64,000 nt of DNA from Symbiodinium natans. Its lineage: Eukaryota > Sar > Dinophyceae > Suessiales > Symbiodiniaceae. Shown here piece after piece: positions 42,947-52,886 of the stretch. Each line of letters starts with the position of its first letter. The stretch's first letter is position 1. A program made the position numbers and the translations under genes. The notes under the pieces are model-generated. The model saw only the letters and a program-made list of their open reading frames with translations, ran no database searches and was not told where the DNA came from. The DNA lies in contig CAJNDS010000580.1 in assembly GCA_905221605.1 (NCBI GenBank), positions 443,276 to 507,275 of the forward strand, written 5' to 3'.

Positions 42947-43132
42947 TCACACCAGAACAGCACTGTCCTTCAGAAAGTGGTCAACAGGCACTGCACAGCA
43001 CCTGGCTGCAAGGGCCATCAAGACTCTGCCGCGCTTGGCCAAGGCACGGTCGATGCAAGAGAAGACCACGGTGGTCTTGCCGGTCCCGGGTGGTCCCAGG
43101 CACCTGGGCTCACTTTGTAAGGGTTCTAGCAA
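42947..43132 (-). pseudogene. PIF1/RecD-like helicase fragment, motif I
   Basis: Minus-strand frame with CLGPPGTGKTTVVFSCIDRA, then LAKRGRVLMALAA: a Walker A motif and following helix of an SF1 DNA helicase. It ends abruptly; the continuation expected after LMAL is on the opposite strand at 43310. Confidence 0.6.
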
Positions 43133-43299
43133 AGAAGGCTGCAGGCGAGAGATGCTACCAGAACCTGGTTTATAACATGAAACTCTTACGGCTTGGTTGT
43201 CAGTCCAGCCACATTAATTTTTGGACTCTGCATTTGTGTCTTGACTAAGCCTCTTGCGGTCCTTCCAGGTTTCTCTTGGCCTCTAGAGGTTTGGTTAGA

Positions 43300-43500
43300 A
43301 GTGTGGCAACAGGTCGCCCAGTTGGCCAGTCGCATGAAGGCCCGCTACGGCCACAAGATCGACATCGACACCTGCCATGCGGCGTTCGGCCTGCATGAGT
43401 CTGCGGAGCACGGCGAGGCGTCCCTGTTGGGCATGCACTCTCTCATCGTCGTGGACGAGCTCTCGCTTGTGGGCAGCGGCAGAGCACACGCCGGCCCCTA
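43300..43500 (+). pseudogene. PIF1/RecD-like helicase fragment, motifs Ia-II (inverted)
   Basis: Plus-strand frame with VAQLASRMKARYGHKIDIDT, then CHAAFGLHES and SLIVVDELSLVG (DE of motif II). It fits directly after the motif I fragment at 42947-43132 but points the other way, so the two pieces are head to head. A broken copy, not an active gene. Confidence 0.6.
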
Positions 43501-43510
43501 CCCGAGATGT

Positions 43511-44605
43511 CTTGAGAAAGCGAGCGCGGCATCACAAAGTTAGTGCAGGGACGTGGGAGGGGCACCTACAGGACTTTGTATCCGTTTCTCAAAGTTACGG
43601 ATCTACTCAGACCCACGCTGCTCGGGCTTCTCTTCCTTTTTCTCGTCCTTCTTCACGCCTTTCTTCTTCTTGTGAGCCTCCGCCCTGAAGGCAGCAACTG
43701 GGATATTGAGCCATGAACATCGTGCATCAGAATACCCTGACGCGTCTTATCCGAAGCGTCGCTGTGTCGGAGGGGCGTCGCCGCAAGTGGAAATGGATGT
43801 GAAGCACGAGGAGTTGATGGGCTTCGCGAAGAGCCAGGTCATCCGTGAGATCAACCGGATTAGTGTCAGCGATCTGGAGTTTGGCGCGAGGCTGACAAGA
43901 AGCAGGGCGAGAAGAAGGACGAGCAAAAGGATTAGAAGGCTGCTGTCTGAGTCTCTGTCCCGTCTCATGTTGATTGTCTGCGTCTTTACACCATGTGCCG
44001 CTTTACTGTCTAAGGTCTGTGCGCAGGCGTGTTTGCCACTGTTGATGCCCAAGTGGAGTAGGAGGCCGACGCGGTCAAGACATCTCGCAGGGCCGCCAGG
44101 AAGGAAGTCTACGGGTAAGGGACGCAGGGCACTTGCAAGGCAGACGGGCAGTCAACAAATAGTTTGGAGCCAATGCATAGGGAAGAAGGGGTTCGGGTTG
44201 CAGGCTGTGCACTCCTACTGGTGGTCGGGAGCTCGGGAAAGGCACAGGGGTTGGAGAGGTTAGGGGGGAAGCAGCCACGCAGGACTTTTTTTGAATCTTG
44301 CAAAAAAGCCACCCTCGTGCCCAATCCTTGGAGCCGATCCGTTTCCCCTAGTTACGGATCTACTTTGCCGTCCGTGGGCTTCTCCTCCTTTTGCTCGTCG
44401 TCCTTCTTGTCGTCATCTGCCTTCCCTGGCTGCAAACAGTCGACGACAGTGTGGAGCTCTTGCAGCGCATCAGGGAAAGCCAACTGCATACGTTCAGACA
44501 GTGGTCTTTTCTGGATCAAAGCGCAGGCCGGCCACCTTCGCCGTCAACCGCCATGCGATGGCTTCCAGAAGCTCGCGATCGTCATCGAGAGACATGGCAC
44601 CGCGT
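43511..44605. other. No gene recognised
   Basis: GC-rich sequence with open frames up to about 185 codons (for example plus 43706-44263, Arg-rich) but no motif I recognise. CTTCTCCTCCTTTTGCTCGT at 44378 resembles CTTCTCTTCCTTTTTCTCGT at 43627, after ACGGATCTACT in both, so an internal duplication of about 60 bp is present. Confidence 0.4.
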
Positions 44606-44928
44606 GAAGGAGGAGGTGGCTCGGGCAAACCCTGCCTCGCTACCAAACAGGAATCCAGAAGCCCGACATGTCACAAAGACACATATCCCAAATGGGGCCA
44701 GTGGAGCAGGCCGTGGTGATAGCGCCGAAGAAGCGTTTAAGGGACCCTATGCGATTCATGAGGAAGGTCCGAAACGTCACAAGGCTCCAAGTGTTGGGCG
44801 CGCCAGTCAACGGGAAGTCTTCCGCGGTTTGGCAGGCTTCAAGTAGGCTCATATCGTCATCGCCCAGTGGGTCTGCGGGGAGACTCAACTGCAGCATAAA
44901 CTTCATTTGGGTAACAATCCTGGCATCT
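44606..44928 (-). repeat. Recent segmental copy of the helicase ORF (323 bp)
   Basis: Nearly identical to 48307-48630 inside the SF1-helicase ORF, same orientation, with only a few substitutions and a 2-base deletion at ATCCCAAATG(TG)GGGCC that breaks the frame. It includes NMSLLEACQTAEDF-type coding (DDDMSLLEACQTAEDF). The flanks are not shared. Confidence 0.85.
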
Positions 44929-45172
44929 CATGACTCATGACTCGTGGCTCATCATGATCTCGGGCACGCGAAGACACGAAAGGAGCAAATGGACTGGCTT
45001 CGACGTCTGTTTGTCGGTTCAAACAGAGTACCTTTGAGCCTAAAAACCCGACCCTCAAACCTGAAAATAAACCCTGGACACTTAGCTCCGTCGTAGGTAA
45101 TGGGGCCATGTAATCCATGTGGCCCCCTGATTTGATGCCAAGCAGAGAGTGCTTCGCACCCCCATTTTGCCG

Positions 45173-45736
45173 TCAGGCAAAAAACCCAAGTGCGGTACGG
45201 CTGGGCATGACCTGCATTGGAGGCAGCTCTTGCTCATCAACCCCCCACTCAGGGATGCCGTCCGGAATGGGGATACGCATGTATCTTGTCATTGAGGTTT
45301 GGGCCGCGAGCCACATCACCCGGACAGCTTCCTGGATTTGCCTGTACTGCACAACACCTTCGTTCTTACACTGAAAGGGGAAGGAGGTAACTGCAGCACG
45401 CAGGGCCGAAGGATCAGGGTCCTTGGGGGTGCTATGACAGTACATCCTAAACCAGAAGCTGTTGAGTCGCTGCTTGGTTGGATGTTTGGCTCGCATGAGC
45501 CCCTTAATGGCAGCCCAATAAGCAGTGGCTGCGTCATACCACGCATTCTGGGGACGTTGGGGCCCATGCTTGGTGGGTGTGGTGCTGATCCCTTTCCAAT
45601 GCGCATCAAAGATGACTGGCAGCCGGAAAGGGGCGGAGACATCCACTTCTCGCAAAGCTGCAAGGTCAGTGGTTCGCAGCTCCGAGAAGCGCCAATCATT
45701 CACCTGTGCCTCGGATTCGTCCTCCGCGTCTGACAT
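45173..45736 (-). CDS. ORF D: acidic-start protein of unknown function
   Basis: 187 codons from ATG 45736 (MSDAEDESEAQVNDWRF) to a stop at 45173, overlapping the 3' end of ORF C in another frame. It contains FDAHWKGISTTPTKHGPQRP, NAWYDAATAYWAAIKGLMRA and LNSFWFRMYCHS; many aromatic residues suggest a compact fold. It could be a separate protein or the end of ORF C after a frame change. No family recognised. Confidence 0.45.
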   Translation of the reverse strand: MSDAEDESEAQVNDWRFSELRTTDLAALREVDVSAPFRLPVIFDAHWKGISTTPTKHGPQRPQNAWYDAATAYWAAIKGLMRAKHPTKQRLNSFWFRMYCHSTPKDPDPSALRAAVTSFPFQCKNEGVVQYRQIQEAVRVMWLAAQTSMTRYMRIPIPDGIPEWGVDEQELPPMQVMPSRTALGFFA

Positions 45737-47829
45737 GGGCAGGGAGAGCCTTCATTAGTTTCGGAAGAGATGCTGACGGCCTCCGGCGAGGTTGCTGCAG
45801 TGGTCGCTTCCACAGGCGCAGCACAGGGCGAGGAGAGCAAGCACTCTAGGGGCAACACTCGCCGTAGAAAAACAGGCCTTCTGTGAGAAGTGTCAGGCCA
45901 TTCCAAGTTAAAAACTGACCAAAAATGTTCAATGTTTTGGTTGGCCACCGAGGTCGCAAGAGCAAGCCGGATGGCGTCAAGGAAATGGGAAGGGGGGAGG
46001 TCCGGCCTAAATTCTTGATAGTGCCTTTGCCCAAGTGTTTGTGTGCCCTGCAGCGTGATGCCTAGAAACGTATTCAGGCTGGGCTGGGCAAGCCTGGCCG
46101 TTTCCACGTCCGTGTGCTTAGCAGCTGCGGCCCATGCCTGCAAGGCTTCTTGGGAGGCTTGGCCAGTGACTTGTGGCAGTCCACTGTGCGCGTCCATCAC
46201 ATATTTGGTTGTAGGGCACGTGGGACACCGATAAGCGCGGCCAGCCAAAAAGGCCACCATGGCTGCAGGCGGCACATTGATCTGCAGGTCAGTAATTTTA
46301 TTGTCAGATTCAGGAAAACCAATAACAATGGGCAGCCCTGCCGTACGCTCCAGGGGACCTTTTTGGTGGGACTCGAATGCGAGCAGAAGTGCACCCAGCC
46401 AATAATCTGGGTCAGCGTAGCTGAGCATTGCAGGAAAACTGGCATTGATGACACTCGGCAAGTCCGACACCGCAAAGAAAAGATCCGCGATGTACTGCGC
46501 TGTGGTAAGAAAGCCATACCCCACCAGGGACTCCGAAAGCCTCGCTTTGTCCAGCTGCGGGACCGGGCAATCCAACATTTCAGCAAGGTCGAAATGCTGC
46601 AATGCCCCCGACAATCTAAGGCACTGCGTGATGATAGGGTCATAAACCTTCAAAGACGCTGCCGGAAACGTTTCAGGCAGATGCAGTAGCGTGTCAGCGA
46701 TTCCGATCAGCATATCCGAGTCTTGCAGCTGGTTCGGTATGCCGTTCAAAAACACCTCATAGGCCCTACATGCCCGAAGCTGCTGGCAGTGTGTTGTAAG
46801 GTGTTGCGAGTCACGCAGGTTCATGTAGGGCCGAGGTTTGACATTCTTACCAAAGTGATGTCCCGCTGCAAGTGCGCGCCACATGAGATCACAGACCAAG
46901 ACTGTGTTGCTCTGCATGATGGGTGCGCAGGCTGGGGCGCTGGGATCGCGGGTGCCGCTGGGCTCGCTAGGCCCTCGAGGCTTGGCTTTTGGTGGTTCCA
47001 GCTGCTGAGAGCCGTCTTTGTCCAAAGCGAGAGGCCGACTTTCCTTGCGAGCTTGGACAGCGGGCACAGGCCTGGCGGGGATGGGCGTCAGGCCATGGGG
47101 AGGCATAGGGAGATCCGATTTTGGTTCCGTCAGGCCAAGTGAGTCCGTGGGAGACTTAGCGCAAGGGGGCTGTGACGCCTCAACCGTCCTAATCCCATCC
47201 GGAGATGCTGTGTGCGTGGGCCGTGTCCGGGGGCTGGGTGGACGTCGTACGCCAGGCGGCGGGTCCCTAATGTTGCCGCCACTCCGGGGTGGACACGAGG
47301 CGGCGCTGCCCCCTCCGATCCTGTGATCAACTTCACTAGAGGGAGTCGTCACACAAGCATCCAGAGCAATAGGACTCGCGGCCGGCACAACCGCAGGCTC
47401 TTTCGTTGCAGGCTCCTTCGTCAGTGGTCCTCTCTCCCGCGTTGGGGTGCCGCAAGGGGTGCGGGAAACGTCCCGTCTAGCTGGCGGAGGCGGGCTGACA
47501 GCTGCCGCAATGGAGCCCCTCGCGGCCCGAGGCTGGAGCCATGGTGTACCCCACCGCTCGCCATGGCGCGCGTTTGTGGTAGCCTCGCCTTGGGCTGGCG
47601 ACTGCTGCGGCGTAGAAACCTCGACTGCAGTAGCAACTACCACGTCGGGACTGTTACTACCCGCGGGCACAGGGCTGTTTCCCGGAGAGTCCACATCAAT
47701 CGCAGTTTCGGAGGCAGCCTTACCCGTACGAACAGGTAGGAGGTGAAGACCACGGGGGGCTCGCAGTATGCCGGCCTTGTGTTCGAAAGCCGGGTCAGCG
47801 CGTTGAGCCGATCCCCGCTTGGGCGGCAT
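45700..47829 (-). CDS. ORF C: Pro-rich protein with a conserved C-terminal domain, unknown function
   Basis: 709 codons from ATG 47829 (MPPKRGSAQRADPAF), which follows the ORF B stop as TAGGATG. Residues 1-300 are Pro/Ser/Arg-rich and probably disordered. Residues about 310-660 look folded (NLRDSQHLTTHCQQLRACRA; LFFAVSDLPSVINASFPAML; FLAGRAYRCPTCPTTKYVMD), including a CxxC. NQNIEHFWSVFNLEWPD lies near 630. The tail is low complexity and overlaps the start of ORF D by 37 bp. No family recognised. An ATG upstream in the same frame (47925) overlaps ORF B and is less likely. Confidence 0.5.
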   Translation of the reverse strand: MPPKRGSAQRADPAFEHKAGILRAPRGLHLLPVRTGKAASETAIDVDSPGNSPVPAGSNSPDVVVATAVEVSTPQQSPAQGEATTNARHGERWGTPWLQPRAARGSIAAAVSPPPPARRDVSRTPCGTPTRERGPLTKEPATKEPAVVPAASPIALDACVTTPSSEVDHRIGGGSAASCPPRSGGNIRDPPPGVRRPPSPRTRPTHTASPDGIRTVEASQPPCAKSPTDSLGLTEPKSDLPMPPHGLTPIPARPVPAVQARKESRPLALDKDGSQQLEPPKAKPRGPSEPSGTRDPSAPACAPIMQSNTVLVCDLMWRALAAGHHFGKNVKPRPYMNLRDSQHLTTHCQQLRACRAYEVFLNGIPNQLQDSDMLIGIADTLLHLPETFPAASLKVYDPIITQCLRLSGALQHFDLAEMLDCPVPQLDKARLSESLVGYGFLTTAQYIADLFFAVSDLPSVINASFPAMLSYADPDYWLGALLLAFESHQKGPLERTAGLPIVIGFPESDNKITDLQINVPPAAMVAFLAGRAYRCPTCPTTKYVMDAHSGLPQVTGQASQEALQAWAAAAKHTDVETARLAQPSLNTFLGITLQGTQTLGQRHYQEFRPDLPPSHFLDAIRLALATSVANQNIEHFWSVFNLEWPDTSHRRPVFLRRVLPLECLLSSPCAAPVEATTAATSPEAVSISSETNEGSPCPCQTRRTNPRHR

Positions 47830-47830
47830 C

Positions 47831-50800
47831 CTAATGCTGGTGTCCCCTAGCAAGCTGGAAGGGGACACAATACACAGCATTGGGCAGGGGCTCCAGGACG
47901 AAGCCGCGCGTTTGCAGACTAACAATGGTGCCCGAATAGGAGTTGGAGGTGAAAGAGGGACTCCCCCATCCTTCTTGCTGAAGTGTGCGGTAAAAAACCT
48001 CCCGCTTATCTCCCCAGGTGGCCTTCAAAGCCCACGCTTGATGCAGGGGTGGTGTTCCAAAGAGGTCCAGCCCAACTTTGCGTTCCGCAGGCAGCACGAT
48101 GCTGGCTACTGTCCGTTCTCGGAAGGCTTGCTTGTGTAATGCCGTTGCAATGCCAGGGCCATCCATGCTCCACAAGCTGGCTTGCGTGCGCACATATTCA
48201 GCGCAGTCAATTAGGCCCCCGGTTGCGCAGGCCGCCATTTGGAAGCATGCACCTATACCATCAGAGTAGTGCGGTGCCACGAAAACCAAAGCCCCAAGCC
48301 CTCTCGTGAAGGAGGAGGTGGCTCGGGCAAACCCTGCCTCGCTACTAAACAGGAATCCAGAAGCCCGACATGTCACAAAGACACATATCCCAAATGTGGG
48401 GCCAGTGGAGCAGGCCGTGGTGATAGCGCCGAAGAAGCGTTTAAGGGACCCTATGCGATTCATGAGGAAGGTCCGAAACGTCACAAGGCTCCAAGTGTTG
48501 GGCGCGCCAGTCAGCGGGAAGTCTTCCGCGGTTTGGCAGGCTTCAAGTAGGCTCATATCGTCATCGCCCAGTGGGTCTGCGGGGAGACTCAACTGCAGCA
48601 TAAACTTCATTTGGGTAACAATCCTGGCATACTGAGAGACCATCCCGATAGGGGAGTCAGGATAGACCTGGTGCCCAAAAGTGAGCACAATGTCCGCCAG
48701 GACCATGCTGAGGTCGTAGCTTCTGCCTATTTTGGCTTGGGTCTCATCCTGATCTTGCACCCGTACCCATCGACACGTTTCCATCCACCTGCCTGCAAGG
48801 CTACGCAGTGGCCGCCCGAGCAGGTGCTGCATCGTGGGACCTGGTGGCATACGTAGCCGAGGGACCCTGCCTATCAGCTCGAAGCGGCACGCCTCCGAGT
48901 ACCGACATGCGTATAGAATGGCAGCAATCTCAGGAGGGAGGCGCATGGATGAACAGAGCGAGAGGTTGACAGCCGGTCCGACAATGGCCTTCAGCCCGGC
49001 GGCCTGCATGACTGTCTCGGCTTGCTTCGGTTTGACGATGCTTATACAGAGAATCGATTCCAGCATCGAGACCGCTGAGAACAATACCTCAGACGCTCCA
49101 GAGGAACGGTGGGGCTTGCCCCAAGAGGGCATCTCGCCTTGTCCCTTTTTCCACGGGCCGGAACTTTGGGCCGTTTGCCGCAAAAGGGCCGCAGGCAAGG
49201 TGGCTGGCGTGTGGAGGTCGGCAGGGACCGCATTGAGGCCACAAATCTTTTGCTCCAACAACTCCGTGACGAAGTGGTAATTGGGTCGCGATCCTCCAGC
49301 GGGCTGTCTGTGGTCGCCAATCATGACATCAAGTGCATGCTTGATGTGCGCCAGAATGGTGTTGGAACCAGGCGTGCCCAATTGCTGGGCTTCATCTCGG
49401 AGGAGCAACTCAACATCCTTTAGACGGTTAATGAGCTGCGAGTAGGGAAAGCTAAGCCTTGCCACAATCGTACCATGTGTCGTGGCTACAAGTAGCCCCC
49501 GGTACAAATCGTGCACATCAAAAGGGAGCTTATGTGTGTCCTTCTCCTTGTTACCCGGTATGCGAACGATGCGGCTGCGAACAAATTCATTGCTAGCAGT
49601 CGTGAGCCTATCAACCGCTTCGACATAGGCCCGAACCGATTCATTGCCATGAGCGGTGTACAGGGTGAGCCGGCTCGTCAGGCACGCAAGGAGTACTCCT
49701 AGAAACGCGCAGGATCGTGTCTTCCCGCTGCCGGGCGCACCCGTTATGAATACAGAAGTACGATTAGCGGCCAGGCCGTACGAGCACGCTCCCAGCAGCG
49801 CTGCCAGGTGTCCGTCCGCCCCCCAAAAGGTATCACAGAGGCACGTAAGGAAGGCGGGACCAACCGCGAGCGCAAAGATGCTGGCTCGAGTCCTCGGATC
49901 GTGCTCGTTGCTCAACGAGTCATGGGACAGGCGTAGACACTCCGCATGCCACAGCGCAGGAGTCCGGGCGTCCTCTTGGCCGGGCAGCGGAGAGTCAGGC
50001 AGCGTAGCTAACACGCCACTCAGCAGCGTCGGCGTCCATTCTTTGCGATAGGATTGTTCCTCCGCAAGCCAAAGGTTGAGGAAGCTTTGCAAGGGGTTGG
50101 AAGCCCCCGGACCCGCAGTAAGCGATGCCTGCGCAGCTTGCGTTTCGTGCTTGCCTCTGAAGACTTGGCAGACCTCCGGGTGAATGAGCTGTGCCCATGT
50201 GTCGTGCCAGTTCCCTCTCACCACTAGCCCGATAAGGAGGACAAGCACTAAATCTGTGAGAAAGCCCGGCAACCACTGTGGCTGCCGGATGGCATCAAGA
50301 GGCGAGTCTTCTAGCGGAACGCCCAATGCAACATGCTGCCTTTCCCTAGGCATGTGTAACAGAGCATCCCAAAGCGGGGTAGAGGCTCCTCCGGGCAGAA
50401 CCTCAAGCTGGCTGACTCTCGGCAGTGAGGGTCGTTGCGCGAATTGGTTGTGCTGTTCATCAGTCAAGAGCAGGGCAATGGTTATATTGACTGGCTGCAT
50501 GGCCTTACTTTCTCCAGGGCCGGTGAAAAGCTTCTTCGGGGCAAGGAGCTCTATAAACATGCCTGGGTAGGCCACATCCCCCTTGTCTTCTCTCAAGGTA
50601 ACCAGCAAAGCAGTGCCCTTGGCCGGCACTTTACCAGCGACAGCAAACCACTTTTTAGCCCAGTCAGGGACATCCGCCAACTCCGGTGTAAGGAGCATGA
50701 CCGATGCCCTTGGGTAAACTCGATGGAGAAGGCAGATTGGCCATGTGTGCGTGCCGGGCTTTATCGCCACAGGGGTGGCGGCCCGCTTGACCGCAGCTTG

Positions 50801-51658
50801 CTCTGGGTAGTGATACTGTTCCGAGGGCTCCTCCTCGATTTCTGCTTCCGAGGCCATGGCTAAAAACTGATAACCCAGCATGTCAACCAGGCGCTCTAAC
50901 GACAGGTGGGGGAGCCACATACCCAAAACTAGTTTCATCGTGGGACCAAGTTCATGATACGGGGGCGGCAAATCAGCCAGATGCGGCTTGGCATCCGTCA
51001 GGAGGACTTGGGTACAGTCAGCACGGAGACTTGCAATGCTCCGGTTCTCAGCGGAAGGTATCCGGAGAAAAGCCTCCATATCGGGGCGTCTGATTTGCCG
51101 TCCCAGCACGGAGTTGATGAAAGTTTTAGACTTATCCGAAAGCTGGACAGAGCCACACGCAACCCCCATCAAACCTGCTCGCACTGTGCGATCCATCCGG
51201 GGGTCGGCCAAGCCGCAAATCTTTTTAGTCAATTCCTTATGCACATAATCCCCCGGCGTGAGCTGGAATAGCTCTTCACTGTGGACAAAGTGACCATAAG
51301 AGTGTCCACCACTGCCAAGTGACTCAGGTCCAGTGAAGTAGTAGAGACGCGCTCCCGCGCCAATCGCTTGCGTCCTTGCTGCCTTGGCTGGGCCGGAAGA
51401 TACAAAGCTGGTCGCTCTCATGATGGACAAGACTAACAGCGTGCCGCAATTCCGAACCCAGGATATATTGCAGCATGGCCCGTGGCATGGCAACGCCGCC
51501 CAAACGTGCCTTGATGTGGACAAAATCGCCCTTGCAGTCAGGAAGCTTTTGGCGCTCATGCCAAGCGATAGCCACAGCAGCGCCCGTATACGACCCAGCA
51601 GAGAAACCCGTAACGCACAGTTTGCACTCGCCAGCTCTACCCGCGGCGAGGCCCACAT
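47831..51658 (-). CDS. ORF B: UPF1-type superfamily 1 helicase
   Basis: The frame is open for 1275 codons from ATG 51658, but the first about 100 codons overlap ORF A and are probably not used; the genuine part begins near ARLYYFTGPESLGSGG (about 51350). Motifs in order (residues of the open frame): Walker A ITGAPGSGKTRSC (638-650), motif II LLLRDEAQQLG (751-761), motif III VMIGDHRQPAGG (778-789), motif IV LCSSMRLPPEIAAILY (901-916), motifs V/VI ARATSSFTRGLGALVFVA (1111-1128). This set is that of SF1B helicases such as UPF1/ZNFX1. The about 530 residues before motif I have no recognised domain. It ends TAG at 47833-47831, one base before the ATG of ORF C. It would unwind RNA or DNA with ATP. 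Confidence 0.75.
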   Translation of the reverse strand: MWASPRVELASANCALRVSLLGRIRALLWLSLGMSAKSFLTARAILSTSRHVWAALPCHGPCCNISWVRNCGTLLVLSIMRATSFVSSGPAKAARTQAIGAGARLYYFTGPESLGSGGHSYGHFVHSEELFQLTPGDYVHKELTKKICGLADPRMDRTVRAGLMGVACGSVQLSDKSKTFINSVLGRQIRRPDMEAFLRIPSAENRSIASLRADCTQVLLTDAKPHLADLPPPYHELGPTMKLVLGMWLPHLSLERLVDMLGYQFLAMASEAEIEEEPSEQYHYPEQAAVKRAATPVAIKPGTHTWPICLLHRVYPRASVMLLTPELADVPDWAKKWFAVAGKVPAKGTALLVTLREDKGDVAYPGMFIELLAPKKLFTGPGESKAMQPVNITIALLLTDEQHNQFAQRPSLPRVSQLEVLPGGASTPLWDALLHMPRERQHVALGVPLEDSPLDAIRQPQWLPGFLTDLVLVLLIGLVVRGNWHDTWAQLIHPEVCQVFRGKHETQAAQASLTAGPGASNPLQSFLNLWLAEEQSYRKEWTPTLLSGVLATLPDSPLPGQEDARTPALWHAECLRLSHDSLSNEHDPRTRASIFALAVGPAFLTCLCDTFWGADGHLAALLGACSYGLAANRTSVFITGAPGSGKTRSCAFLGVLLACLTSRLTLYTAHGNESVRAYVEAVDRLTTASNEFVRSRIVRIPGNKEKDTHKLPFDVHDLYRGLLVATTHGTIVARLSFPYSQLINRLKDVELLLRDEAQQLGTPGSNTILAHIKHALDVMIGDHRQPAGGSRPNYHFVTELLEQKICGLNAVPADLHTPATLPAALLRQTAQSSGPWKKGQGEMPSWGKPHRSSGASEVLFSAVSMLESILCISIVKPKQAETVMQAAGLKAIVGPAVNLSLCSSMRLPPEIAAILYACRYSEACRFELIGRVPRLRMPPGPTMQHLLGRPLRSLAGRWMETCRWVRVQDQDETQAKIGRSYDLSMVLADIVLTFGHQVYPDSPIGMVSQYARIVTQMKFMLQLSLPADPLGDDDMSLLEACQTAEDFPLTGAPNTWSLVTFRTFLMNRIGSLKRFFGAITTACSTGPTFGICVFVTCRASGFLFSSEAGFARATSSFTRGLGALVFVAPHYSDGIGACFQMAACATGGLIDCAEYVRTQASLWSMDGPGIATALHKQAFRERTVASIVLPAERKVGLDLFGTPPLHQAWALKATWGDKREVFYRTLQQEGWGSPSFTSNSYSGTIVSLQTRGFVLEPLPNAVYCVPFQLARGHQH

Positions 51659-52886
51659 GCAGAGCGGTCAGCGCAGCAGTATGTGGCATGTGCAAGTGAG
51701 CCAGGGCAGGGCACATTGTCAGGGAGGCTTCTACCGAGCTGATTCTAGCACGAACCGCCGCTGGCAGACCGCATCCTTCGACCTGAGGGTACAGAGCACG
51801 TGCCCATAGCTGGGCGGCTTGGGGCAGGAGCAACAATGCATGTGCGGCATTACCGCTGGTCGAAAGCAACAACGGGCGTTGTGTGTCCTCATATCGGACC
51901 TTTTTGCCCTGGTTGTCCCGGACTGTTTCCATTTCTAAGCCAGTGAGTGCATAGGAATTGGCTGTGTGAATGATGCTACCCGACACAGTGGGGGGCGTAT
52001 TCTCGGCCTTCCCATTCATCCCGCTAATGAAGAGCGACCGACATTCCCCTGAGGGGGTTAGGTGAGGCTTTGGAGGCGGGTACTGGTAGGCAGGAAAGGC
52101 AAAGGCTGCCAGGGCTTGTTGCACACGCATGGCTAGTCCATCATCCCAGTATTGACTGAGGCCCAACGGCGTGACCTTTATGTCTGCGGCGAAGAGAGGC
52201 CACGGCAGATCCGCCTGGGCCAGCCAAGCATGCGCAGCGGCAGCAAGAAGAGCAAGCGGCCCAGTTGGGGTATTGGGTCGACTGCGCCATTTCGGGGTGG
52301 CCCTGCAGGAAGATAGGGCATCTTTCTTCCAAAACATGAGGACCCCAGGGAAGAGCTGGAGCCGCACTGGTCCACTGCCCTTTTTCCCAACAGAGGCCCA
52401 CAGAGGGACGGCAGACCGACTCCAGCCGTACACACTCCCCCACTGCGGCAAGATGTTTTTGCCTTTGGCACCATATCCATGCACAAAAGGAGGGGGTATA
52501 ACCTCGGCGTATCGGTTCGCCATGAATAAGTCAGGACCAGGTAGGATTGCCAAACGGGAGTGCGAGCCGCCGTAACCCATGAGCAAGGGAAGAAATCCCT
52601 GTTCATATGGGCCTTGTCCCCATGTTTTGACCCCTCTGACCTGCCTGACTGGGGAGGCGCCAAACTGGATGTCTGGCTCTGGCCGGCCAGCAGTAAGGTC
52701 GGCCGTTTTCCACGCAACCTCATGTATGTATCTTCCTAAAAGTGCCCACGCAAACACAAAGTCAGAGTGCTTGTGAGCAGTGGTTCCGGCAAGAGGGGTG
52801 TTGCGTAGACATTGCCGATAATGGATCTGGTCCAACGGCACCTGCTCATGCATACCAGGCAATGGAGTGGGCACTTCACTGGGCAT
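51324..52886 (-). CDS. ORF A: alpha/beta-hydrolase-like protein
   Basis: 520 codons from the first ATG (52886) to TGA at 51324; the frame is open about 100 bp further upstream without an ATG. Near residue 427 it carries VTGFSAGSYTGAAVAIA, a GxSxG nucleophile elbow after a beta-strand-like LCV. About 60 residues on is SLVHHESDQLCIFRP, a possible acid strand. The expected His (GGHSYGHFV) is not in this frame but in the next one (ORF B frame, from about 51345), so the hydrolase core is split by a +1 shift near 51340-51400. Upstream there is no clear motif; it is Trp/Tyr/Pro-rich. Substrate unknown. It could be one long protein with ORF B. Confidence 0.5.
   Translation of the reverse strand: MPSEVPTPLPGMHEQVPLDQIHYRQCLRNTPLAGTTAHKHSDFVFAWALLGRYIHEVAWKTADLTAGRPEPDIQFGASPVRQVRGVKTWGQGPYEQGFLPLLMGYGGSHSRLAILPGPDLFMANRYAEVIPPPFVHGYGAKGKNILPQWGSVYGWSRSAVPLWASVGKKGSGPVRLQLFPGVLMFWKKDALSSCRATPKWRSRPNTPTGPLALLAAAAHAWLAQADLPWPLFAADIKVTPLGLSQYWDDGLAMRVQQALAAFAFPAYQYPPPKPHLTPSGECRSLFISGMNGKAENTPPTVSGSIIHTANSYALTGLEMETVRDNQGKKVRYEDTQRPLLLSTSGNAAHALLLLPQAAQLWARALYPQVEGCGLPAAVRARISSVEASLTMCPALAHLHMPHTAALTALHVGLAAGRAGECKLCVTGFSAGSYTGAAVAIAWHERQKLPDCKGDFVHIKARLGGVAMPRAMLQYILGSELRHAVSLVHHESDQLCIFRPSQGSKDASDWRGSASLLLHWT

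Noticed and set aside
47212-47739. Plus-strand frames opposite ORF C
   Set aside because: Shadows caused by the GC-rich, Pro/Arg-coding sequence on the minus strand.
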